A DNA stretch of 64,000 nt. Source: Owenia fusiformis. Lineage: Eukaryota; Annelida; Polychaeta; Sabellida; Oweniidae. The stretch lies in the NCBI GenBank assembly GCA_903813345.2, contig CAIIXF020000007.1:23921564-23985563 (forward strand), written 5' to 3'. This document shows, in pieces, positions 49,404 through 52,275 of the stretch (within the stretch, counting starts at the first letter, position 1; each line of letters opens with the position of its first letter). The notes beneath the pieces are model-generated. The model worked only from the letters and a program-made list of their open reading frames with translations, searched no databases and was not told where the DNA came from. The position numbers and the translations under genes were made by a program.

Positions 49404-51073
49404 ACAACTACAACAACAACAAAACCACCTGTTTCTCCCATAGTTACCAAAGCAAACAATGTTAAACCAGATATTTCCACTAAACCAGCTGAGCCATTAA
49501 CTACTGCATCAACAAATAATACTGGGCGAACACAGCAGATTAAAGATAAAGGTATTGAAAGAAACAGTGCAAGACATTTGGTTGATTTGATTGTTCCAAA
49601 AATTTAAATGTTCATTTTGTAATTTTTTCATTTTATTTTTATTTTGTTATCCTATTAGATGATGCTTGGTGGATATATAGAATGCCAATTGGGCGCCATT
49701 GTCTCAACTTGCTGTATAAGTCGGACATTTTGAATGTTTTACTCTATATTTTTCGTTTTTAAAGCAAAAAGTAATAAAATGCTTTTGTTGATATATGACA
49801 AAAATTCAATAAGCGATATTAGTACTTGAAATATAACCTGTTTTATATGTCTCTGATTAGTTATACTCGTATCTGGCAGATCATACATTAACTGTCTACT
49901 AAGTTAAAAGATCACTTTCAAATCTTCATATAGCGTTTCAAATTATGTTTTCTGTCTAGAAATGATCATTGTATCAAATCATTCAAAATTTCAAAATCAC
50001 GAGATCTGCTCTTGTTATTTCTAAATTAGAAAGTTATTACAACATTTTGATGACAAATTATTTCAACAAAATGCATAACCATATTTGCTAGTAACACTGT
50101 ATTATTGTTTCTATTATGCTCAACTACAAGACCATATCCTCAAACTATAACTGTGTATAATTTAACCTTTCAGGTTCCCAAGGTGGTGCGTCAGTAGGGG
50201 GTGTAGTTGGGGGTGTAATAGCAGCCTGTATCATTGTTGCCATAGCAGCTATAGCTGGCTTTTTCATGTGGAGAAGGTAAGATATTCAAATGAGTCATTT
50301 AAGTGACAAAAATGCATTAATGCATAACTGCTGTGAATAAGTTGGTTGCATTTTGGAAGAATTTAACTTTGCACACTGTTTGAAAGTTACATTATGAAGT
50401 GTAACCAAAACTGTGGATGGTGTTCGGCAGTTAGTGTTTGACCTTTGGTGGAAGGTGGTTGGCATCTGTGACAGATGCCAGGTGGTGACGATGTATGACA
50501 GTGCCTTCTTATAAGTTACAATTGCACCATAAATGAACATATAACACCTGAGTAAGATATTTCCAAACTGCTAAGTCAACCATTTTTTCATGCAATATTT
50601 GCTGTTTCAGGCACCAAGTTAACAAGCAGACAGCTCACCGTCAGTTTGAGAACCCAGTTGATACCATGCCAGATGGGGTACCAATCTCCCCTATATCAGA
50701 CAAGGACCCTATAGCCAAGTATGATGCCTCAATGGACAGTGGTGCTGTAAGCATAGCCTTTGACAACCCGGGCTATAACAGCTTACGCGGAAATAAGAAC
50801 AACAACTATGGGAAAAATGGCAATGCCAACACTGAACCACTGGGAAATACAGCAGTAACTAACCCTACGTATGGATTCGCTCCCAATGATAAAATTGAAA
50901 TTGCTGAAAAACCACCTCTTAATGACTCTGATTTCATCAATGCTGAGCTGCAGCCTGTTGAAGCGAATGGAGGCCCCGAGGCCAAAATTCCAGCGGGAGA
51001 TTATGTTGACCCTGACTCTGTTAAGTTTGAGTTCCAGGATGATGTGTTAAAGGGGGAGGCCAGTAGTGTTTAA
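160..51073 (+). CDS. LRP-like collagen/YWTD-propeller/EGF/CCP transmembrane receptor, 5'-partial, about 30 coding exons (join; listed individually below)
   Basis: A multi-exon gene reconstructed by matching GT-AG sites with codon phase. One alternative per duplicated exon gives 5,447 coding nt, in a single frame to TAA at 51071-51073. Domain order: 35 Gly-X-Y triplets; four six-bladed YWTD (LDL-receptor class B) propellers, each followed by an EGF module; two CCP domains; a fifth EGF; a Thr-rich stalk; one transmembrane helix; a tail of about 150 residues with FDNPGY, NPTY and a terminal SSV. In LDL-receptor relatives such propeller-EGF units bind extracellular ligands, and FxNPxY recruits PTB-domain endocytic adaptors. 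Four propeller-EGF pairs recall LRP5/6, but the tail lacks PPPSP motifs and no LDL-A repeat is visible, so it is not an ordinary LRP5/6. The signal peptide and any earlier domains lie left of the window. Exon joins are inferred and untested by cDNA. Confidence 0.85.
484..1675 (+). other. Intron 1 (inferred)
   Basis: No coding exon is visible. The middle holds a tandem array of about 62-bp units (listed separately). The 3' end reads ttttacag before exon 2. Frame 1 is open from 1636 through the exon and the next intron, but this is read-through of intron sequence. Confidence 0.5.
795..1160. repeat. Minisatellite, about 62-bp unit, about 6 copies
   Basis: Repeated units contain the words ctgtatttctagcctgcca and tttcttcttattctgactgg, with small indels and drift at both ends. 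It is intronic. Confidence 0.85.
1676..1915 (+). CDS. Exon 2: propeller 1, blades 1-2
   Basis: Acceptor tttacag, donor GCAG|GTAACC, phases 1-1, 240 nt. It encodes two YWTD-type blades: [16 protein letters not shown] and a canonical [17 protein letters not shown] unit. This opens the first six-bladed propeller. Confidence 0.88.
2060..2228 (+). CDS. Exon 3: propeller 1, blade 3
   Basis: Acceptor tatccag, donor AACAG|GTATGG, phases 1-2. It starts with the usual PEGLAIDP linker, then [19 protein letters not shown], a clear LDL-receptor class B blade. It ends [10 protein letters not shown], with the last Arg codon split as in other YWTD exons. Confidence 0.92.
2377..2754 (+). mobile_element. Small DNA transposon with 9-bp TSD (family A, copy 1, long form)
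   Basis: The ends are TACCCT and AGGGTA. The insert is flanked by perfect 9-bp direct repeats GTTTGTAAC (2368-2376 and 2755-2763). The terminal sequences (GCAGAGTCTAGTTAAACT at the left, GAAGTCAAACGAATGCAAAGG at the right) recur at 22,170 and 61,674. About 300 bp of extra internal sequence is absent from the other copies. A 9-bp duplication is typical of Mutator-like elements, but class assignment is inference. Confidence 0.85.
3665..4744. mobile_element. Large foldback (inverted-repeat) element in intron 3
   Basis: The left half is the diverged reverse complement of the right half, with its centre near 4,204. For example, CAATTGTCTGGG at 3821 pairs with CCCAGACAATTG at 4577, and CTTTTGCCTGTACGATTACAAC-like arms pair around 3710 and 4690. 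Arms of about 500 bp with mismatches suggest an old foldback transposon or an inverted duplication. Confidence 0.8.
4992..5116 (+). CDS. Exon 4: propeller 1, blade 4
   Basis: Acceptor ttttgcag, donor AAAA|GTAAGT, phases 2-1. It encodes [19 protein letters not shown], an exact YWxD blade, followed by the linker WPNGLAID. This is the most canonical blade of propeller 1. Confidence 0.95.
5117..7433 (+). other. Intron 4
   Basis: No exon-like signal. It holds a short dispersed-repeat fragment rich in GGCCC and CCAAAAA words (about 6790-6945). Short open frames here show no domain signature. Confidence 0.6.
7434..7614 (+). CDS. Exon 5: propeller 1, blade 5 and start of blade 6
   Basis: Acceptor ttgtttgcag, donor AAAAG|GTAGGG, phases 1-2. 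The split codon A|AC continues IDIK into [19 protein letters not shown] (blade 5). It ends in [11 protein letters not shown], which opens blade 6. Confidence 0.9.
7615..10058 (+). other. Intron 5
   Basis: About 2.4 kb of AT-rich sequence in which I recognise no exon, repeat family or RNA gene. Confidence 0.6.
10059..10174 (+). CDS. Exon 6: propeller 1, end of blade 6
   Basis: Acceptor tttctcag, donor AAGG|GTAAGA, phases 2-1, 116 nt. It encodes [17 protein letters not shown] and then GLQIYKSAL, the usual closing strand before an EGF module. NAS is a potential N-glycosylation site. Phase and position fit directly before the EGF exon at 18,277. Confidence 0.85.
11308..11436. repeat. Short inverted-repeat element with poly-G/poly-C ends
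   Basis: It begins cccgtagccagga and ends tggctacgggc, which are inverted copies, with G7 and C9 tracts just inside. A related sequence with a mutated left end occurs at 24,480-24,670. Confidence 0.65.
13290..14155. mobile_element. Foldback element with arms of about 310 bp
   Basis: The left arm 13290-13610 and right arm 13847-14155 are inverted copies. They run from GGGTTTGTAGAAAATACC through the GGTACCC/CGACCGGGTACC words to GCCTATGACnTTGTAAG. The spacer is about 235 bp. The inner part of each arm matches the dispersed repeat with gtagccagg and gcgatcgcaccc, seen also at 16,095, 22,855 and 60,000. Confidence 0.88.
15709..15838. repeat. 42-bp tandem repeat, 3 copies
   Basis: The unit contains aataggattgatttttggtt followed by gaattttcataaggtttcag. 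It is repeated three times almost without change, so it is recent. Confidence 0.9.
16095..16370. repeat. Dispersed repeat with poly-G and gcgatcgcac words
   Basis: It starts ggcgtagccagg plus a long G tract and contains agcttctag/ctcaattttgaaggaagtta-type sequence shared with 13,480, 13,980, 21,940, 22,965 and 60,005. It lies within a degenerate array of acatccatctagctattat-like units spanning about 15,940-16,465. Confidence 0.7.
16470..17421 (+). mobile_element. Dispersed element with ATCCCATCGAAC inverted ends (family B, copy 1)
   Basis: The left end ATCCCATCGAAC is matched by the inverted GTTCGATGGGAT at about 17,379. A CCGTCCGTCC microsatellite follows the left end. Inside are about four tandem units of about 133 bp (16,816-17,330) with words gcgattttgttcatatttgg and aagcatggcacactgtctaa. 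Relatives occur at 44,818 and 51,495. The flanks resemble each other, as if the element had inserted into the surrounding degenerate array. Confidence 0.7.
18277..18399 (+). CDS. Exon 7: EGF module 1
   Basis: Acceptor attacag, donor GATG|GTGAGC, phases 1-1, 123 nt. It carries the six-cysteine LRP-type pattern [13 protein letters not shown]...CMCPNGY...C. As in LDL-receptor relatives, it follows the first propeller. Confidence 0.95.
18690..18905. repeat. Cluster of TTGACACG/TTTACACG words
   Basis: Short words cttgacacg, tttacacg, ttggcaca and tagaaac/tagacgt recur in both orientations over about 200 bp. Related segments occur at 23,520-23,580 and 25,128-25,260, where tagatacgc and tagaaatt words also appear. 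Class unknown. Confidence 0.5.
22170..22568 (-). mobile_element. Family A transposon, copy 2, with a nested insertion
   Basis: The termini are TACCCT (22170) and AGGGTA (to 22568). The flanks are perfect 9-bp direct repeats ACCTTCCCC at 22161-22169 and 22569-22577. Removing the nested element leaves 78 bp matching copy 3 in reverse orientation. Confidence 0.92.
22203..22519. mobile_element. Nested piggyBac-like element with TTAA duplication
   Basis: TTAA (22199-22202) precedes CCCTTTCACGACG, and CGTCGGGAAAGGG is followed by TTAA (22520-22523). These are the terminal inverted repeats and target site expected of piggyBac-type elements. The empty site, CTTTTAAGAAG, is preserved in family A copies 1 and 3. 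At 317 bp and without an ORF it is non-autonomous. Confidence 0.92.
22855..23010. repeat. Dispersed G/C-tract repeat fragment
   Basis: It contains ggcgtaaccagg plus a G tract, a C tract, and then tagttcaattttgaagga. It belongs to the same family as the fragments at 13,550, 16,095 and 60,000. Confidence 0.65.
25351..25590 (+). repeat. 30-bp tandem repeat, 8 copies, whose last copy contains the exon 8 acceptor
   Basis: Units start every 30 bp from 25351 (tttgatattggtatggcctt, then aattacaagt). The eighth ends aattacaggt, so its AG is the splice acceptor. The array is open in the exon 8 frame (a 10-residue [10 protein letters not shown] unit), but splicing at upstream copies would shift the frame. 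Confidence 0.95.
25589..25849 (+). CDS. Exon 8: propeller 2, blades 1-2
   Basis: Acceptor aattacag, donor GAAG|GTATGC, phases 1-1, 261 nt. It encodes [19 protein letters not shown] (blade 1) and [21 protein letters not shown] (blade 2). ENST is a possible N-glycan site. The open frame extends upstream through the 30-bp array, but the phase-1 EGF exon joins only at the final AG. Confidence 0.9.
26000..26406. mobile_element. Inverted-repeat (MITE-like) element with inner palindrome
   Basis: The outer arms (accttgcagggcctgttcta at 26000 and the inverted gaacaggcccagcaaggtg at 26388) enclose a strong hairpin at 26,243-26,315 built on gtgaaatattggaccttggg. A relative of the hairpin arm, ccaaggtccaatatttcact, lies just left at 25,940. 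Confidence 0.75.
26750..26930 (+). CDS. Exon 9: propeller 2, blade 3
   Basis: Acceptor acccacag, donor TTGGG|GTAGGT, phases 1-2. It encodes the linker [11 protein letters not shown] and then [18 protein letters not shown], a canonical YWTD blade. NNS is a potential N-glycan site. Confidence 0.95.
27155..28275 (+). repeat. Diverged array of about 23-bp units resembling the exon 10 acceptor, split by a transposon
   Basis: Units like tgtattctagatacctgttc recur at 27,155-27,255 and 28,150-28,275. The last unit, tattttag|atatctgttctgg, is the real acceptor and the first codons of exon 10. Several upstream units keep ctag, a decoy acceptor. Confidence 0.8.
27258..28150. mobile_element. DNA transposon, about 893 bp, with TIRs of about 41 bp
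   Basis: Left end 27258-27298 and right end 28110-28150 are inverted copies sharing TTTCCAGAAATG, GTAGACTTA and ATATCGTA. There is no long ORF, so it is non-autonomous. It inserted inside the 23-bp array. I could not identify a convincing target duplication. Confidence 0.85.
28276..28401 (+). CDS. Exon 10: propeller 2, blade 4
   Basis: Acceptor tattttag, donor GGAAG|GTACAG, phases 2-2, 126 nt. It encodes [20 protein letters not shown] and then RPNGLAID. It ends with the split Arg codon AG| that both alternative exon 11 copies complete. Confidence 0.95.
28402..29474 (+). other. Intron 10
   Basis: About 1.1 kb. I see no extra blade exon and no clear repeat family in it. The 3' end is ccttcttgtag. 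Confidence 0.6.
29475..29592 (+). CDS. Exon 11a: propeller 2, blade 5, alternative version 1
   Basis: Acceptor cttcttgtag, donor TACAAG|GTAAAA, phases 2-0, 118 nt. It encodes [20 protein letters not shown] and ends NFVDLTVYK. Exon 11b starts 189 bp downstream, has the same length and phases, and is about 26/40 identical in protein. Joining 11a to 11b gives TGA within ten codons; skipping both also gives a stop. The two are therefore mutually exclusive if the protein is made. Confidence 0.92.
29664..29781 (+). CDS. Exon 11b: propeller 2, blade 5, alternative version 2
   Basis: Acceptor cttcttgtag, donor TATAAG|GTAATA, phases 2-0, 118 nt. It encodes [20 protein letters not shown] and ends NFMTLTVYK. 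It differs from 11a mainly in the middle and second half, and gains an NGT glycosylation sequon. The 71-nt intron between 11a and 11b retains the duplicated leader gcat..agcatggc.ttcttgtag, so the duplication unit included the acceptor. Confidence 0.92.
29782..30712 (+). other. Intron 11
   Basis: No third blade-5 copy is visible, and no recognisable repeat family. It ends ctttgcttaag. Confidence 0.55.
30713..30869 (+). CDS. Exon 12: propeller 2, blade 6
   Basis: Acceptor gcttaag, donor GAGATAA|GTAAGT, phases 0-1. It encodes [20 protein letters not shown] and ends [12 protein letters not shown], the closing blade. NTTS carries a potential N-glycan site. Confidence 0.85.
30890..31975. repeat. 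Minisatellite with 19-20-bp unit, interrupted by a MITE
   Basis: The unit is close to atcagtgtgtgtcatatga, with many variants. It runs to about 31,520 and resumes at about 31,918 after the inserted element. Confidence 0.9.
31525..31917. mobile_element. MITE with TIRs of about 25 bp
   Basis: AAAGGACGATTCTCGGTTTG at the left is matched by the inverted CAAACCGAGAATCTTCCTTTT at the right. The interior has two direct copies of a block containing gagcattatccctgcttc. It has no ORF. Confidence 0.88.
32041..32154 (+). CDS. Exon 13: EGF module 2
   Basis: Acceptor ttcttttcag, donor ACAA|GTAAGC, phases 1-1, 114 nt. It encodes [11 protein letters not shown]...[16 protein letters not shown], an LRP-type EGF after propeller 2. 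It lacks the usual NNGG before the second Cys. Confidence 0.92.
32155..32671 (+). other. Intron 13
   Basis: About 0.5 kb. A stretch with aaaatggccacca-type words resembles the interior of repeat family B, but there are no defined ends. Confidence 0.4.
32672..32803 (+). CDS. Exon 14: propeller 3, blade 1
   Basis: Acceptor gcttacag, donor CAGAAAA|GTAATA, phases 1-1, 132 nt. It encodes [17 protein letters not shown]. The YWTD motif is degenerate, as is common in first blades. Confidence 0.82.
33160..33324 (+). CDS. Exon 15: propeller 3, blade 2
   Basis: Acceptor caatttag, donor TCAG|GTGTTT, phases 1-1, 165 nt. It encodes [18 protein letters not shown] and then [13 protein letters not shown]. 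It is a divergent blade without a strict YWTD. Confidence 0.82.
33325..33961 (+). other. Intron 15
   Basis: About 0.64 kb of AT-rich sequence with nothing recognised. Confidence 0.5.
33962..34112 (+). CDS. Exon 16: propeller 3, blade 3
   Basis: Acceptor atattttag, donor CCAAG|GTATGT, phases 1-2. It encodes [20 protein letters not shown] and then [12 protein letters not shown]. Its last 32 nt and the first 18 nt of the intron form unit 1 of the 50-bp array that follows. Confidence 0.95.
34081..35130 (+). repeat. Exact-period 50-bp array, 21 copies, copying an exon end and its donor site
   Basis: Units begin every 50 bp from 34081 to 35081 with no length change. Each has c..agtgcaatcacagttga, tcatatacca, and aggtatrtacatgtaatagt. 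Unit 1 lies in exon 16, so each later unit repeats codons for [11 protein letters not shown] and a donor AG|GTATRTAC. Units vary by a few substitutions. Confidence 0.98.
35164..35289 (+). CDS. Exon 17: propeller 3, blade 4
   Basis: Acceptor tatttcag, donor CGAAG|GTAATT, phases 2-2, 126 nt. It encodes [18 protein letters not shown] and then [12 protein letters not shown]. It ends with the split AG| codon completed by exon 18a or 18b. Confidence 0.93.
35770..36353 (+). repeat. Minisatellite with 25-bp unit, about 23 copies
   Basis: The unit is close to tgatattaccctgcatactccctt plus g. It ends about 30 bp before the exon 18a acceptor (ctgccctgtag). Copies differ by single substitutions. Confidence 0.93.
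36382..36505 (+). CDS. Exon 18a: propeller 3, blade 5, alternative version 1
   Basis: Acceptor ccctgtag, donor TTCCAG|GTATCT, phases 2-0, 124 nt. It encodes [20 protein letters not shown] and ends NDITLFQ, so it keeps a canonical YWSD. It is paired with exon 18b. Exactly one must be used to hold frame into exon 19. Confidence 0.93.
36506..37574 (+). other. Intron between exons 18a and 18b
   Basis: 1,069 nt. It contains a tandem array of about 31-bp units near 37,385-37,574 with tgttctagacaaatatga and ataactgttg words. Its last unit, tgtgttccag, is the exon 18b acceptor. Confidence 0.7.
37575..37695 (+). CDS. Exon 18b: propeller 3, blade 5, alternative version 2
   Basis: Acceptor gtgttccag, donor TTCCAG|GTATAG, phases 2-0, 121 nt. 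It encodes [20 protein letters not shown] and ends MFDLALFQ. Start, end, phases and length match exon 18a, but the middle is almost entirely different and YWSD has become YFTN. Including 18a and 18b together reaches TAG after 12 codons. Skipping both reaches TAG in exon 19. It is an older or faster-diverging duplicate than the exon 11 pair. Confidence 0.85.
37715..38160. repeat. Diverged minisatellite, about 20-22-bp unit
   Basis: Units such as aggtgatacttacaggggct and aggtgatacttaaaggggct repeat with many changes. Intronic. Confidence 0.85.
38161..38962 (+). other. Rest of intron 18
   Basis: About 0.8 kb without a further blade-5 copy or a recognised repeat. The 3' end is tttttcttcag. Confidence 0.5.
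38963..39248 (+). CDS. Exon 19: propeller 3, blade 6, plus EGF module 3
   Basis: Acceptor tcttcag, donor ATTG|GTAAGT, phases 0-1, 286 nt. It encodes [20 protein letters not shown] (blade 6), then the six-cysteine [15 protein letters not shown]...CQCTHGH...KC. Here the blade and EGF share an exon, whereas propellers 1 and 2 have an intron between them. Confidence 0.95.
39391..39630 (+). CDS. Exon 20: propeller 4, blades 1-2
   Basis: Acceptor taattgcag, donor ACAAG|GTTTGT, phases 1-1, 240 nt. It encodes [18 protein letters not shown] (blade 1) and [18 protein letters not shown] (blade 2). It has the same length and phases as exon 2, the equivalent exon of propeller 1. Confidence 0.93.
39631..40568 (+). 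other. Intron 20
   Basis: About 0.94 kb. A block of about 50 bp with ccaaaattga.gctggc and ctgtttaaatttcatgctta is tandemly duplicated at 39,850-39,945. Nothing else is recognised. Confidence 0.6.
40569..40746 (+). CDS. Exon 21: propeller 4, blade 3
   Basis: Acceptor ttgttttag, donor GGAGG|GTATGT, phases 1-2. It encodes [20 protein letters not shown] and then [11 protein letters not shown], and ends [13 protein letters not shown] and NAT are potential N-glycan sites. Confidence 0.9.
41122..41252 (+). CDS. Exon 22: propeller 4, blade 4
   Basis: Acceptor tatttcag, donor TAATT|GTAAAT, phases 2-1. It encodes [21 protein letters not shown] and then [10 protein letters not shown]. The donor is weaker than most but the phase fits exon 23 (T|CT). 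Confidence 0.88.
41253..44165 (+). other. Intron 22
   Basis: 2.9 kb, mostly occupied by the element at 41,884-43,579. No coding exon is seen. Confidence 0.6.
41884..43579 (+). mobile_element. Repeat element of about 1.7 kb with short inverted ends and internal tandem units
   Basis: It starts TGTCCTCACC and ends with the inverted GGTGGGGACA. A (TCTG)n microsatellite of about 80 bp lies at 41,935-42,020. About seven tandem units of roughly 160-165 bp follow (42,480-43,550), with words ggatgattcttagtatgaaa, cagccattttggattttc and aagtcttgtctacgc. No protein-coding capacity. Confidence 0.75.
44166..44453 (+). CDS. Exon 23: propeller 4, blades 5-6
   Basis: Acceptor gtttcag, donor CCAGTG|GTAAGT, phases 1-1, 288 nt. 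It encodes [20 protein letters not shown] (blade 5) and [17 protein letters not shown] (blade 6), and closes the propeller. Blade 5 is not on its own exon here, unlike propellers 2 and 3. Confidence 0.95.
44454..46082 (+). other. Intron 23
   Basis: 1.6 kb. It contains a truncated family B repeat (44,818-45,155) and a short tandem of accgtggtatatac units (45,838-45,880). The remainder is unremarkable. The exon 24 acceptor ends gtttgaag. Confidence 0.55.
44818..45155 (+). mobile_element. Family B element, truncated copy 2
   Basis: It begins ATCCCATCAAACGAAGTTCGG, then gagggatatagggaac and a CCGTCC microsatellite. It matches 16,470-16,770 closely (for example aataaagctagaaatgtag and gaagcacatggcagccatct). 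The right end is missing. Confidence 0.8.
46083..46214 (+). CDS. Exon 24: EGF module 4
   Basis: Acceptor tttgaag, donor TTCAA|GTAAGT, phases 1-1, 132 nt. It encodes [13 protein letters not shown]...CGCRTGKGL...TC, an LRP-type EGF directly after propeller 4. Confidence 0.93.
46419..46595 (+). CDS. Exon 25: sushi/CCP domain 1
   Basis: Acceptor atttccag, donor GCATGA|GTAAGA, phases 1-1, 177 nt. It begins GLCTEF and has [14 protein letters not shown], then HCDVTGTW and a final LC. The C..C..C..W..C layout with TCNPGY is diagnostic of CCP modules. Two extra Cys may form a further bond. CCP domains are not part of typical LRP ectodomains. Confidence 0.9.
   Translation: MVYVQSLSRMVTLINHAVVNQPPGVASHVILAIDLFLIGGAFTVMSQGPGFLIQTPFA
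46596..47325 (+). other. Intron 25
   Basis: 0.73 kb. I see no exon or repeat. A minus-strand open frame here has no domain signature. Confidence 0.5.
47326..47514 (+). CDS. Exon 26: sushi/CCP domain 2
   Basis: Acceptor ttcttcaag, donor CACAG|GTATGA, phases 1-1, 189 nt. It begins [12 protein letters not shown] and has [16 protein letters not shown], then [17 protein letters not shown]. The module is CCP-like with the usual W before the last Cys. NCT (within RNCTS) is a potential glycan site. Confidence 0.88.
47742..47879. repeat. Perfect 39-bp inverted repeat (hairpin 1)
   Basis: Arms 47742-47780 and 47841-47879 are exact inverted copies (start GTTATTGAATGATTTGAAGT). The spacer between them is itself nearly self-complementary. 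Intronic and MITE-like. Confidence 0.95.
47898..47990. repeat. Perfect 26-bp inverted repeat (hairpin 2)
   Basis: Arms 47898-47923 and 47965-47990 are exact inverted copies (start TCTGTATTGCTACTGAGATT). It lies 18 bp after hairpin 1 and shares caatacaga words with it. Confidence 0.95.
48143..48262 (+). CDS. Exon 27: EGF module 5
   Basis: Acceptor tatttcag, donor GACAC|GTGAGT, phases 1-1, 120 nt. It encodes [13 protein letters not shown]...[13 protein letters not shown], a classical Notch/fibrillin-style EGF rather than the LRP type of the other four. Confidence 0.93.
48263..49344 (+). other. Intron 27
   Basis: 1.1 kb with no recognised element. It ends ctttgattag. Confidence 0.5.
49345..49551 (+). 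CDS. Exon 28: Thr-rich mucin-like stalk
   Basis: Acceptor tttgattag, donor AAAG|GTATTG, phases 1-1, 207 nt. An (ACA)n tract encodes more than a dozen near-consecutive Thr, followed by a Pro/Thr/Ser/Lys-rich segment. It is likely O-glycosylated and holds the ectodomain off the membrane. The triplet tract may vary in length between individuals without breaking frame. Confidence 0.88.
49552..50173 (+). other. Intron 28
   Basis: 0.62 kb of AT-rich sequence with nothing recognised. Confidence 0.5.
50174..50276 (+). CDS. Exon 29: transmembrane helix
   Basis: Acceptor ctttcag, donor AGAAG|GTAAGA, phases 1-2, 103 nt. A Gly-rich start (GGVVGG) runs into [18 protein letters not shown], then basic RR as stop-transfer. 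Gly spacing would permit helix packing. Confidence 0.93.
50277..50610 (+). other. Intron 29, with a small palindrome
   Basis: 334 nt. TGGCATCTGT and ACAGATGCCA flank one base at 50460-50480, an exact 10-bp hairpin stem. Nothing else is recognised. Confidence 0.6.
50611..51073 (+). CDS. Exon 30: cytoplasmic tail with FxNPxY, NPxY and PDZ ligand
   Basis: Acceptor ctgtttcag, phase 2 in, stop TAA at 51071. About 153 residues. FDNPGY matches the FxNPxY endocytosis signal of the LDL receptor, and NPTY is a second PTB-binding site. FENPV near the membrane resembles a further, Tyr-less copy. The last residues SSV fit a class I PDZ ligand. No PPPSP motif is present, so LRP5/6-type Axin recruitment is not indicated. 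Confidence 0.93.
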
Positions 51074-51101
51074 CAAGGGTGCAGTTTTCAGACAATACCC
51101 A

Positions 51102-51107
51102 AATAAA
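51102..51107 (+). promoter_or_regulatory. Candidate polyadenylation signal of the receptor gene
   Basis: AATAAA 29 nt after the stop codon. A second AATAAA is at 51181. Between them is a tandem triplicate of a 20-bp aaggaatatcaatatattg unit (about 51,118-51,168). Which site is used cannot be told from sequence. Confidence 0.45.
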
Positions 51108-51494
51108 GGAATTCTTATGAAGGAATATCAATATATTGAAGGAATATCAATATATTGAAGGAATATCACAATTGATTCACAATAAATAAGTTACAATTTG
51201 GGTCACAACCTCTTTTCACCTGATTGTTATGTATTGTGATAATACGTTGATCTGGGTCTTGAAATTGCTATTCTATAGAATGTTGTATAGTGACATATGA
51301 TATTCAAACATGAAGAACTTATGAATTGGAATTGAAATCAATTTTACATAAAGCAAAGGTGTCCCCTTACCCTGCGAAATTGCTCACATTTTTAATGTGA
51401 CTCGATTCTCATATATATATAGTATAATTTTCATAGATGGCATTATAAGAATTTGTCAGTTCAAATTGTTTTGAGAAACAAAAAATCAAAGTTA

Positions 51495-52275
51495 TTATCC
51501 CAGCGAACGAAGTTCGGTAGGGATATAGTGAAGCCCTCCGTCCGTCCGTCTGTCCATCCGTCCATCCGTCCGTCAGTCAGTCAGTCAGGCCGTCCGTCTG
51601 TCCGGAAGATAACTCAAATACTAGTAGACGGATTTTCTTCATATTTAGTGGAAAGATGTATATTGGTGAATAGTTTTATGCAAGATGGCTGCCACTTTAA
51701 AAATGACGGGACTTTTTCGCAAAAATCATAAATTTTTCATTCTAAACCAAAGTAATTAATATTATTGTTTGAAATTTTGGTAGTATATTCACAACATTTA
51801 TCTATTTCACATATATTCCGTGTTTTTCATCCTGACTCCCAGGGGCCGTGAATGGGGGGACAGGAAAACAGAAATTTTCGCTAATTTTTAGATCTTTCTG
51901 AAGTATAGCTTTAATATACTCAAATGAAAGGCAATTAAGAGTAGATTGCAAATATTGTATCTTTTTTTCTGATTCGAGCCTCGTTAAATTAAAAATGGCC
52001 GTCTAATGTACGATTTCGCAATAATTTTTCGATTCCTTCAAAGTATGGCTATATTATACTCAAATTGAAGGAATTTTGGAGTAGATCACAATTATGGTAT
52101 TATTTTTCAGATTTGTATCTCAGAAAATTCAAAATGGCTGCTTTGCAGGAATTCGCAATTCTAAAATCTAATTTTTTCAATTTTAACCAAAGTAATGAGT
52201 ATAATTGATTGGAATTCGGTAATTGATATTTTGTTCGTTGGGATTTGCTACTCCGCGGAGTTGCCGTTATCTAGT
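51495..52275 (+). mobile_element. Family B element, copy 3
   Basis: It begins ATCCCAGCGAACGAAGTTCGG with a CCGTCC microsatellite, and ends with GTTCGTTGGGATTTGCTAC and ttatctag. The inverted ends ATCCCAGCGAAC and GTTCGTTGGGAT are retained. It lies in the 3' flank of the receptor gene. Confidence 0.8.
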
